From CAZMGD01 sp964565705 (GTDB taxonomy: Bacteria; Actinomycetota; Acidimicrobiia; Acidimicrobiales; Ilumatobacteraceae): a stretch of 22,713 nt of DNA. The position numbers were made by a program, and so were the translations under genes. The stretch lies in contig CAZMGD010000065.1 of the NCBI GenBank assembly GCA_964565705.1, forward strand, positions 1 through 22,713. Reading direction: 5' to 3'. The notes beneath the pieces were generated by a model. The model did not search any database, was not told the origin of the DNA, and worked only from the letters and a program-made list of their open reading frames with translations. This document shows, in pieces, positions 7,397-13,368 of the stretch; positions within the stretch are counted from its first letter, which is position 1, and every line of letters starts with the position of its first letter.

Positions 7397-8177
7397 GCTC
7401 GAACCTCCGCTGTGGGAGCAGTGGGCCGAGCGCAACGCGTCGCTCCCGACCGGTGACCGCCTCCAGAAGGTGCTGGCCCGAGCGGGTTGGGGCAGCCGGC
7501 GGGTGTGTGAGGATCTGATCGCTGATCGGCGTGTGACCGTGAACGGTGCGGTCGCTGAGCTCGGCCGGCGCGTCGACGTCGAGCACGACGCGATCGAGGT
7601 CGACGGTGTGCCGATCGGGATCCGTCCGGGGCTCGTGCACTATCTCCTGAACAAGCCGCGTGGCGTCGTGACGACGATGGCCGACACGCACGGCCGGTCC
7701 ACCGTCGCCAGCTTGGTCCCGGCGGAGCCGCGAGTGTTCCCGGTCGGGCGCCTCGACGCCGACACCGAGGGTCTGCTGCTGATGACCAACGACGGCGACC
7801 TGGCGAACCGCATCGCCCATCCGTCGCACGGGGTCGACAAGGAGTACCTCGCCGAGGTCGACGGCGGCGACGTGGCACCGGGGGCGATCCGCCGGTTGCG
7901 CGACGGCATCGACCTCGACGACGGGATGACGGCACCGGCGCGCGTCACCCAGGTCTCGCCGGGCGTGCTGCGGATCACGATCCACGAGGGCCGCAACCGC
8001 CAGGTGCGACGGATGTGCGCTGCGGTCGGTCATCCGGTGCGTCGGCTCGTGCGCGTCCGCATCGGGCCCATCCGCGACGTCCACCTCAAGCCGGGAGAGT
8101 GGCGGGTGCTCACCGCCGAGGAAGTGAAGCAGCTCTCCACGAGCCTCGCCGCTAGCCTCCCCGCCGATGACGCCTGA
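7389..8177 (+). CDS. RluB/RsuA-family 23S or 16S rRNA pseudouridine synthase
   Basis: A 262-residue pseudouridine synthase that isomerises a uridine in rRNA. The S4 RNA-binding domain covers about residues 22-72 (DRLQKVLARAGWGSRR, then VTVNG). The catalytic domain follows with YLLNKPRGVVTT and the motif VGRLDADTEGLLLMTNDG, whose D123 is the catalytic aspartate. KEYLAEV and the C-terminal EGRNRQVRRMCAAVGHPV motif are both typical of RsuA/RluB/RluE. The exact target uridine cannot be read from the sequence. RluB (23S helix 89) is the usual partner next to scpB in actinobacteria. The start at ATG 7389 overlaps scpB by 8 bp, and its end overlaps tyrA by 11 bp. Confidence 0.93.
   Translation: MPELEPPLWEQWAERNASLPTGDRLQKVLARAGWGSRRVCEDLIADRRVTVNGAVAELGRRVDVEHDAIEVDGVPIGIRPGLVHYLLNKPRGVVTTMADTHGRSTVASLVPAEPRVFPVGRLDADTEGLLLMTNDGDLANRIAHPSHGVDKEYLAEVDGGDVAPGAIRRLRDGIDLDDGMTAPARVTQVSPGVLRITIHEGRNRQVRRMCAAVGHPVRRLVRVRIGPIRDVHLKPGEWRVLTAEEVKQLSTSLAASLPADDA
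8153..8158 (+). promoter_or_regulatory. Possible internal -10 box for tyrA
   Basis: TAGCCT lies 8 bases before the tyrA ATG (8167), the same spacing as the TAGCGT boxes of trpS and scpA. It is inside the end of the pseudouridine synthase gene, so a leaderless tyrA-aroA message may exist beside the operon message. No -35 is recognisable. Confidence 0.3.
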
Positions 8178-9240
8178 CCCGACGCTGCGGCGCGCGAACG
8201 TCATCGGCCTCGGCCTCATCGGTGGCTCGTTGGCGCTGGCCCTGCGTGAGGCCGGGTGGTACGTCACCGGCGAGGACGTGGTCGAGGGCCGGGGCGCGCT
8301 CGCCCGCTCGCGAGGCGTGCTCGACGAGATCGGCCTCGACGCCACCGCGTGCGTCACGTTCGTCGCCGTGCCCGTGCTCGGCGTCGCCGACCAGGTCAAG
8401 CGGGCACTGGCCGAGACTGCAGGCGTGGTCACCGACGTCGGCAGCGTCAAAGGTGGCATCGTCGCCGCGATCGACGATCCCCGCTTCGTCGCCGGTCACC
8501 CGATGGCCGGTTCCGAGCTCGAAGGGCTCGACGGCGCGGACTCCAGCCTGTTCCGCGGCGCGGTGTGGGTGCTGACACCGGCTGCGAGCACGGACGATGG
8601 CGCGTTCTCGACGGTCGCGGGCATCGTGCGCGAGCTCGGCGCCGAGGTCGTCGCGATGCCAGCCGAGCGCCACGATCAGGTGGTAGCCGTCGTGAGCCAC
8701 GTCCCGCACCTGACGGCGGCGACGCTCATGGGCCTTGCCGCGCGAGGTGCGGAGGAGCACGCCGCCCTGCTCCGGCTTGCCGCCGGCGGGTTCCGAGACA
8801 TGACGCGCATCGCGTCGGGCCAGCCCGACATCTGGCTCGACATCTGCGCCCAGAACCGTCCAGCGATCCTCGCCGCGCTCGACGCGCTGGTCGAGGGGCT
8901 GCAGGAGATGCGCGACGTGGTCGCGACCGAGGACCGGGACGCGCTGCTGGCGCGACTGCGCGCCGCTCGCGAGGCGCGGGCCAACCTCCCCGTGCGGGCT
9001 GCACACCCGGAGGATCTCGCCGAGGTGCGCATCCCGATCCCGGACCGCGCCGGCGCCGCCGCCGAGGTGTTCACCCTGGCCGCCGAGCTGGGCGTCAACA
9101 TCGCCAGCTTCGAGGTCGTCCACTCGCTCGAAGGTGAGCGAGGCGTGGCGGTGGTGCTCGTCGACGCCGCCTCCGCCGACCTGTTCCGCGGCGGCCTCAT
9201 CGCTCGCGGCTACCGCCCCGCCGTGCAGCGGCTCTCGTGA
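8167..9240 (+). CDS. tyrA: Prephenate dehydrogenase with C-terminal ACT domain
   Basis: A 357-residue enzyme that oxidatively decarboxylates prephenate to 4-hydroxyphenylpyruvate with NAD(P)+, the committed step to tyrosine. The N-terminal Rossmann fold has VIGLGLIGGSLA (residues 12-23). Substrate-site motifs are TDVGSVKG (89-96), GHPMAGSE (110-117) and SHVPHL (177-182), with GGFRDMTRIA and a helical dimerisation domain to about 270. Residues about 286-355 form an ACT domain (VRIPIPDRAGAAAEVFTLAAELGVNI is its core, given here by its ends: VRIPIPDRAG and ELGVNI), which in this family usually binds tyrosine for feedback inhibition. The start overlaps the upstream gene by 11 bp, and the stop overlaps the aroA GTG (GTGA). 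Arogenate specificity cannot be excluded. Confidence 0.95.
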   Translation: MTPDPTLRRANVIGLGLIGGSLALALREAGWYVTGEDVVEGRGALARSRGVLDEIGLDATACVTFVAVPVLGVADQVKRALAETAGVVTDVGSVKGGIVAAIDDPRFVAGHPMAGSELEGLDGADSSLFRGAVWVLTPAASTDDGAFSTVAGIVRELGAEVVAMPAERHDQVVAVVSHVPHLTAATLMGLAARGAEEHAALLRLAAGGFRDMTRIASGQPDIWLDICAQNRPAILAALDALVEGLQEMRDVVATEDRDALLARLRAAREARANLPVRAAHPEDLAEVRIPIPDRAGAAAEVFTLAAELGVNIASFEVVHSLEGERGVAVVLVDAASADLFRGGLIARGYRPAVQRLS

Positions 9241-10520
9241 GTCGGGCCCGTTCGATCCGCCCTGCCTACCGTCCGCTCGACGCGACGGTGCTGGTGCCTG
9301 GCAGCAAGAGCATCGCCAACCGGGCGCTCGTCTGTGCAGCGTTGGCCGGTGGCGTGAGCGCGCTCGCGGGGCTACCGGACGGCGACGACACGGCGGCGAT
9401 GGCTGGTGGTCTGCGCGCCCTCGGCGTCGAGGTCACCCTCGCCGCCGATTCGGGTGTCGTGCGCGGGACCGGCGGTGGAGTGCGCGCGCCGGTGGAGACG
9501 GTCCTCGACTGCGCGTTGGCGGGCACCACCTCCCGCTTCCTCACCGCGGTCGCCGCACTCTGCGAGACGCCGATCGTGGTCGACGGCGGCGAGCCGCTGC
9601 GCCGTCGGCCGATGGGTCCGTTGCACGCCGCGCTGCGCTCGCTCGGGGCGCGTGTGGACTCCCTCGGCGAGGTCGGCCATCTACCGGTACGGGTGTGCCG
9701 TGGCGACCTCTCCGGGGGTGCCGTCGATCTGCCGGGCGACGTCAGCAGCCAGTACCTCAGCGCGCTGATGCTCATCGGTCCGCTGCTGCCCGGCGGTCTG
9801 CAGGTTCGCCTCACGACGCCGTTGGTCAGCCGACCGTACGTCGAGATCACCGCTGCGGTGATGGCCTCGTTCGGCGCCGGCGACGTGCGGGTCGGGCCGT
9901 CAGAGGTGTGGGTCGGCCCCGGCGCCTACCACGCCGTGGATTACCTGGTGGAACCCGACGCATCCAGCGCCTCCTATCCCTTCGCTGCCGCGGCGATGTG
10001 CGGTGGCAGCGTGCACGTTCCAGCGCTCGGCGCGCGCTCGCTGCAGGGCGACACGCGATTCGTCGACCTGCTGGCGTCGATGGGTTGCACGGTCGAGCGC
10101 TCGGCGACGGGCACGACGGTGCGCCGGGCGCAGGGACACCAGCTGCTCGGGCTCCAGCTGGACATGTCCGAGATCAGCGACCTCGTCCCCACGGTCGCCG
10201 CGCTCGCCCCGTTCTGCGCGACACCGACGACGATCGGCGGTGTCGGCTTCATCCGGGTCAAGGAGAGCAACCGCATCGACGACGTGGTCGGCGAGCTGGT
10301 CCGTCTCGGGGTCGACGCCGCCGCCCGGCCCGACGGCATGCACATCCGACCGGGCACACCACGGCCGGCGGTCGTCCAGACCCACGACGACCACCGGTTG
10401 GCCATGTCGCTGGCGCTGGTCGGCCTGATGGTGCCAGGGGTCAGCATCGCCGACCCGGACGTCGTGTCGAAGAGCTGGCCGGGCTACTGGGCGATGCTCG
10501 ACGGCATCGTCCGTTCATAG
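9237..10520 (+). CDS. aroA: 3-phosphoshikimate 1-carboxyvinyltransferase (EPSP synthase)
   Basis: A 427-residue enzyme of the shikimate pathway that joins shikimate 3-phosphate and phosphoenolpyruvate to give EPSP. Visible active-site motifs are PGSKSIANRA (21-30, with K24 and R29), LAGTTSRF (94-101), RRRPM (122-126), DVSSQYLSAL (168-177), PDASSASYPFA (240-250), the catalytic aspartate region SEISDLVPTV (311-320), RVKESNRI (340-347), HDDHRLAMS (383-391) and SKSWPGYW. The LAGT form in place of the common NAGT also occurs, as I recall it, in mycobacterial AroA, so it is not alarming. The GTG start overlaps the tyrA stop. The stop TAG (10518-10520) abuts the intergenic repeat region, and no terminator hairpin could be recognised. 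Confidence 0.97.
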   Translation: MSRARSIRPAYRPLDATVLVPGSKSIANRALVCAALAGGVSALAGLPDGDDTAAMAGGLRALGVEVTLAADSGVVRGTGGGVRAPVETVLDCALAGTTSRFLTAVAALCETPIVVDGGEPLRRRPMGPLHAALRSLGARVDSLGEVGHLPVRVCRGDLSGGAVDLPGDVSSQYLSALMLIGPLLPGGLQVRLTTPLVSRPYVEITAAVMASFGAGDVRVGPSEVWVGPGAYHAVDYLVEPDASSASYPFAAAAMCGGSVHVPALGARSLQGDTRFVDLLASMGCTVERSATGTTVRRAQGHQLLGLQLDMSEISDLVPTVAALAPFCATPTTIGGVGFIRVKESNRIDDVVGELVRLGVDAAARPDGMHIRPGTPRPAVVQTHDDHRLAMSLALVGLMVPGVSIADPDVVSKSWPGYWAMLDGIVRS

Positions 10521-10522
10521 TT

Positions 10523-10549
10523 GCTCGCTGCGCTCGCTGTCTGCGCCTG
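10523..10549 (+). repeat. Repeat unit C, partial copy 1, cut by the gap
   Basis: These 27 bases are identical to 10839-10865, the end of C copy 2 plus the CTGCGCCTG that precedes every A unit. It begins 2 bases after the aroA stop and ends exactly at the Ns. Confidence 0.85.
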
Positions 10550-10649
10550 NNNNNNNNNNNNNNNNNNNNNNNNNNNNNNNNNNNNNNNNNNNNNNNNNNN
10601 NNNNNNNNNNNNNNNNNNNNNNNNNNNNNNNNNNNNNNNNNNNNNNNNN
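10550..10649. other. Assembly gap of 100 N
   Basis: Exactly 100 undetermined bases, the usual placeholder for a gap of unknown length. The left edge ends in GCGCCTG and the right edge starts with GGCACGCC. Joined directly they recreate the uninterrupted repeat seen at 10859-10873, so the hidden piece is probably a whole number of repeat units. Confidence 0.95.
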
Positions 10650-10704
10650 GGCACGCCGATCTCGGCTCGCTTCGCTCGCGTGAGCGGCTGCGGCGCAGGT
10701 TCGT
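10650..10704 (+). repeat. Repeat unit A plus B, copy 1
   Basis: 55 bases identical to 10866-10920. It starts GGCACGCCGATCTCGG, passes through TCGCTTCGCTCGCGTGAGC and ends GGCGCAGGTTCGT. Confidence 0.9.
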
Positions 10705-10783
10705 AGCCGCGCCCGCGGTGTCCGGGGGGCTCGCTCCGCTCGCGAAGCCTCGGTGACCGTGTTGATGACGCGGCCTGCGCCTG

Positions 10784-10819
10784 GGCACGCCGATCTCGGC
10801 TCGCTTCGCTCGCGTGAGC
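10784..10819 (+). repeat. Repeat unit A, copy 2
   Basis: 36 bases identical to the A part of copies 1 and 3, preceded by CTGCGCCTG. The B extension is missing; after a single A the sequence enters unit C. Confidence 0.9.
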
Positions 10820-10820
10820 A

Positions 10821-10860
10821 GCGTCGGCCGCGATGATGGCTCGCTGCGCTCGCTGTCTGC
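10821..10860 (+). repeat. Repeat unit C, copy 2
   Basis: 40 bases starting GCGTCGGCCGCGATGATGG and ending CGCTGTCTGC, identical to 10961-11000. It is followed by GCCTG and A copy 3, making a 100-bp composite unit C-A-B at 10821-10920. Confidence 0.9.
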
Positions 10861-10865
10861 GCCTG

Positions 10866-10920
10866 GGCACGCCGATCTCGGCTCGCTTCGCTCGCGTGAG
10901 CGGCTGCGGCGCAGGTTCGT
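10866..10920 (+). repeat. Repeat unit A plus B, copy 3
   Basis: 55 bases identical to 10650-10704. The following 40 bases differ from those after copy 1, although both contain a GCGAAGC end, so the units share a conserved front and a diverged back. Confidence 0.9.
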
Positions 10921-10960
10921 GGTGACGTCCGCGTCGCTCGGGGAGCGCCTTCGGCGCGAA

Positions 10961-11000
10961 GCGTCGGCCGCGATGATGGCTCGCTGCGCTCGCTGTCTGC
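10961..11000 (+). repeat. Repeat unit C, copy 3
   Basis: 40 bases identical to 10821-10860. It is the last unit of the array; after it the sequence becomes unique and leads into the promoter of the HAD gene. Confidence 0.9.
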
Positions 11001-11020
11001 CTCACTGAACGTGGCGATGG

Positions 11021-11048
11021 TTGTCCACGATCACTGCGGCGGTAGCGT
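11021..11048 (+). promoter_or_regulatory. Promoter of the envelope (HAD-UbiA) operon
   Basis: TTGTCC (11021-11026) and TAGCGT (11043-11048) are separated by 16 bases. The ATG at 11060 is 11 bases further, giving a leader of only a few bases. The TAGCGT box is the same as in the trpS/scpA promoter. Confidence 0.5.
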
Positions 11049-11059
11049 GCTGCGCTCGC

Positions 11060-11692
11060 ATGGGGACGGTGGTGGTTGCATTCGACGTGGACGGCACCTT
11101 GACGGTGCGTGACTGCGTCGTGCCGTTCCTCATCCGTCTGGCTGGGGGCCGCGCAGCGCTCGCGCGCGGGTTGGCGAGGCAACCGCGCGACCTGCTGACC
11201 ACCGGGATCCACCGAGACCGCGACCGGGCCAAGGCGATCGCCACGCGCGCTGCCATGCACGGTCTGGCCGCGGCACGAGTCGCCGACGAGGGACGTGCGT
11301 TCGCCGGCGTCGTGGCGGCCAGCTGGATGCGTGCCGACACGACGGCACGGCTGTCGTGGCACCGCGCGCAGGGCCATCGCGTCGTGCTCGTGTCCGCCTC
11401 CTACGAGGCCTACGTGACGCCGCTCGCCGGTCACCTCGATGCCGACGCTGCGCTCGCAACCCGGTTGGAGGTGGGCCCTGACGGCCGCCTCACGGGCGGG
11501 CTGCTCGGGCCGAACTGCCGCGCCGACGAGAAGGTCGTCCGGCTGCGTGACTGGCAACTCGCCAACGATCTCGCGGACGCGACGGTGTGGGCGTACGGCG
11601 ATTCGGCGGGCGACGACGCGATGCTCGCTGTCGCCGACCATCCGGTGCGGGTGGGCGCGGCGCCGATCAGCACCGTGCCGGGGCCCGAATGA
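11060..11692 (+). CDS. HAD-IB family phosphatase, candidate decaprenylphosphoryl-5-phosphoribose phosphatase
   Basis: A 210-residue HAD hydrolase of the phosphoserine-phosphatase-like (IB) type. Motif I is DVDGT at residues 9-13 (nucleophile D9, acid D11). Motif II is the serine in VLVSAS (S112), the motif III lysine is probably K158 in DEKVVRL, and motif IV is GDSAGDDAML (D181, D185). The helical cap lies between residues 20 and 95. The ATG at 11060 begins just after the promoter; an in-frame TTG at 11021 would lie on the -35 box. The stop overlaps the ubiA start (ATGA). Next to a decaprenyl-phosphate phosphoribosyltransferase and DprE1/DprE2, the most economical role is removal of the 5-phosphate from decaprenylphosphoryl-5-phosphoribose, a job assigned to the unrelated PAP2 protein Rv3807c in mycobacteria. 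That role is inference; the HAD fold is clear. Confidence 0.88.
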   Translation: MGTVVVAFDVDGTLTVRDCVVPFLIRLAGGRAALARGLARQPRDLLTTGIHRDRDRAKAIATRAAMHGLAAARVADEGRAFAGVVAASWMRADTTARLSWHRAQGHRVVLVSASYEAYVTPLAGHLDADAALATRLEVGPDGRLTGGLLGPNCRADEKVVRLRDWQLANDLADATVWAYGDSAGDDAMLAVADHPVRVGAAPISTVPGPE

Positions 11693-12558
11693 TCCGGGCG
11701 CTCGTCCGCGAGGCGCGGCCGAAGCAATGGGTCAAGAACATCCTCGTGTTCGCCGCGCCGGGTGCGGCGGGGGTCCTCGACGAGCCGACCCAGCTCGCAC
11801 GCACGGTGCTGATGTTCGTGGCGATGACCCTGGCCTCGGCCGGCACGTACTACTGGAACGATCTCCTCGACCTCGAGGCCGATCGCGCTCATCCGACCAA
11901 GTCCCGGCGCCCGATCGCCGCCGGTGCGATCCCGGTCGGCACCGCCCGGTTCGTCGGCACCGCGCTGCTCGTGGGAGGCATCGGCCTCGGGTTCGTGCCG
12001 AACTGGCAGGCCGGCGTGACGGTGATCGTCTACGTCGCGCTGACACTCACGTACTCGACGTTCTGGAAGCACATCGCCGTGCTCGATCTCATCGCCGTCG
12101 CCGGCGGCTTCGTCGTGCGTGCGTTCGCCGGCGCGTTCGCGGTCGACGTGCCGGTGCGCAGCTGGTTCGTGCTCTGCATCTCGTTCGCATCGCTGCTGAT
12201 CGTCACCGGCAAGCGCTACGCGGAGCTGCGCGACCTCGGCGACGACGCGTCGACGACCCGGGCGACCCTCGACCAGTACAGCATCGGCTACCTGCGCGTG
12301 ATCATCGCCATGAGCCTCAGCGCCACCGTGGTGGCCTACTGCCTGTGGGCCTTCGACACGATGCAGCTCACCGGCAGCCGCTGGCCGTTCTACGAGCTGT
12401 CGATCGTGCCGATGGTCGCGGCGGTGATGCGCTACGTGCTCGTGCTCGAACAAGGTCAGGGCGGGGCACCCGAGGAGATCTTCTTCAGCGACCGGGTGCT
12501 GCAGGTGCTTGGCATCGTGTGGGTCATCGTCTGGGGGTGCGGGGTGTACGTCCAGTGA
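11689..12558 (+). CDS. ubiA: Decaprenyl-phosphate phosphoribosyltransferase (UbiA family, Rv3806c-like)
   Basis: A 289-residue integral membrane prenyltransferase-family protein with about nine hydrophobic segments. It transfers 5-phosphoribose from PRPP to decaprenyl phosphate, the first committed step towards decaprenylphosphoryl-arabinose. The first aspartate-rich motif is NDLLDLEAD (57-65), followed by RAHPTKSRRPIAAG. The second polar motif is GKRYAELRD (174-182). The C-terminal part (YLRVIIAMSLSATVV, CLWAFD, FFSDRVLQVLG) matches what I recall of the mycobacterial enzyme, rather than UbiA enzymes of quinone or haem synthesis. The N-terminal ARPKQWVKNILVFAAP is also characteristic. Its ATG overlaps the HAD stop, and its TGA overlaps the GTG of the methyltransferase. 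The substrate could be a polyprenyl phosphate of another length. Confidence 0.93.
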   Translation: MIRALVREARPKQWVKNILVFAAPGAAGVLDEPTQLARTVLMFVAMTLASAGTYYWNDLLDLEADRAHPTKSRRPIAAGAIPVGTARFVGTALLVGGIGLGFVPNWQAGVTVIVYVALTLTYSTFWKHIAVLDLIAVAGGFVVRAFAGAFAVDVPVRSWFVLCISFASLLIVTGKRYAELRDLGDDASTTRATLDQYSIGYLRVIIAMSLSATVVAYCLWAFDTMQLTGSRWPFYELSIVPMVAAVMRYVLVLEQGQGGAPEEIFFSDRVLQVLGIVWVIVWGCGVYVQ

Positions 12559-12579
12559 GCGAACGCAGTGAGCGAACCA
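12554..12579 (+). repeat. Tandem 13-bp repeat across the ubiA stop and methyltransferase start
   Basis: AGTGAGCGAACGC (12554-12566) is followed by AGTGAGCGAACCA (12567-12579). The pair contains the UbiA stop, the methyltransferase GTG and the codons for SERSER. It resembles the GAGCGAA-type words in the complement of the 10.5-11.0 kb repeats. Confidence 0.6.
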
Positions 12580-13316
12580 CGACGTTCGAGGAGACGCTGG
12601 CGGCGATCGACGGGGTGGATGGGTGGTTGTCGGCGGGCCAGGCAGCGCGCCTCTACTCGGCCGGCGCCCGATGCCCGGCCGGCGGCTCGATCGTCGAGAT
12701 CGGCAGCTTCCGCGGCCGCTCGACGATCGTGCTCGCCGCGGCAGCTCCGATCGATGCCCACGTCACCGCGATCGACCCGCACGCAGGCAACGACCGCGGC
12801 CCGCAGGAGATCGACGGGTTCGCCGACGAGGCCGACCTCGACTTCGTCGCGTTCCACCGCCACCTCGCCGCGGCGGGCGTGACCGGCCGCGTTCGCCATC
12901 TGCGCGCGTTCAGCGGGGAGGTGCTCGACGAGATGGGCCCGATCGACGTGCTGTTCGTGGACGGCGCGCACCGGTACGGCCCGGCGCGCGACGACATCGA
13001 CGGGTTCGGCCGGATCGTCGTCGATGGCGGCACGCTGCTGATCCATGACGCGTTCAGCTCGGTCGGAGTGACGCTCGCGATCCTGCGACTGCTCGTCGTC
13101 GGCGGTCGGTTCCGGTACGTCGGGCGGACCGCGTCGCTCGCCGAGTACCGCGCCGACCTCGGCGCGTCGCCCCTCCAGCGAGCGCGCAACGCCGGCCGCC
13201 AGCTCGCCCAGCTGGCGTGGTTCGCGCGCAACCTCGCGCTGAAGGCGTTCCTGGCTGCGGGTGGCGGCAACGTGCTGCGCCGCCTCGGGCGGCGCGAGCC
13301 GGAGTGGCCGTACTGA
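12555..13316 (+). CDS. Class I SAM-dependent methyltransferase
   Basis: A 253-residue protein with a Rossmann methyltransferase core of the Methyltransf_24 type. The SAM-binding motif I is IVEIGSFRGRST (46-57). The next acidic strand is VTAIDPHAG (70-78), followed by DVLFVDGAHRYGPARDDI (131-148) and GGTLLIHDAF (158-167). The last 60 residues are basic and hydrophobic (LAQLAWFARNLALKAFLAAGGG), possibly a membrane-associating tail. The target is unknown. Its place between ubiA and dprE1 suggests a lipid-linked sugar or surface polysaccharide. The first residues SERSER come from a short tandem DNA repeat; the conserved domain begins after about residue 10, so GTG 12555 is likely but a later start is possible. 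Confidence 0.85.
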   Translation: MSERSERTTTFEETLAAIDGVDGWLSAGQAARLYSAGARCPAGGSIVEIGSFRGRSTIVLAAAAPIDAHVTAIDPHAGNDRGPQEIDGFADEADLDFVAFHRHLAAAGVTGRVRHLRAFSGEVLDEMGPIDVLFVDGAHRYGPARDDIDGFGRIVVDGGTLLIHDAFSSVGVTLAILRLLVVGGRFRYVGRTASLAEYRADLGASPLQRARNAGRQLAQLAWFARNLALKAFLAAGGGNVLRRLGRREPEWPY

Positions 13317-13359
13317 CCACGTGCCGGCCGGCGTCCGCGGCGGCTGCCAGGCCCGTTGG

Positions 13360-13365
13360 TAGCCT
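13360..13365 (+). promoter_or_regulatory. Possible -10 box of dprE1
   Basis: TAGCCT sits in the 52-bp gap between the methyltransferase and dprE1, 3 bases before ATG 13369 and 9 bases before the in-frame GTG at 13375. If used, the message would be leaderless or nearly so, and the GTG could be the true start. No clear -35. Confidence 0.35.
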
Positions 13366-13368
13366 TCG

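Larger units (their letters stand above)
10521..11059. repeat. Mosaic intergenic repeat array between aroA and the HAD gene
   Basis: About 540 bases without a credible gene. The region is built from shuffled copies of a few GC-rich units: A (36 bp, three copies), A plus its 19-bp extension B (55 bp, two exact copies), and C (40 bp, two exact copies plus a 27-bp partial copy). Every A is preceded by CTGCGCCTG. Many units contain GCTCGCTTCGCTCGC-like stretches, and small hairpins occur, such as GCGCC-TTC-GGCGC (10945-10957). A 100-N gap interrupts the first unit. The last 60 bases hold the promoter of the HAD gene. Open frames here only translate the repeat. Confidence 0.85.

Noticed and set aside
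9507..9540. Glyphosate-resistance type change in the AroA LAGTTSR segment
   Set aside because: The glycine equivalent to G96 and the arginine are kept, and LAGT is, as I recall, normal for actinobacterial AroA.
9134..10756. 540-codon plus-strand frame running from tyrA through aroA and the N gap
   Set aside because: It is out of frame with aroA, is arginine-rich, and crosses the undetermined bases.
10521..11000. CRISPR array
   Set aside because: The repeat units differ in order and spacing, and the stretches between them are themselves repeats rather than unique spacers of constant length.
10814..11008. Small open frame of 64 codons in the repeat array
   Set aside because: It only translates repeat units (SLRSRERLRRR-like) and has no start context or homologous look.
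11021..11059. TTG start 13 codons upstream for the HAD gene
   Set aside because: It coincides with the -35 box, and the HAD fold begins right at ATG 11060.
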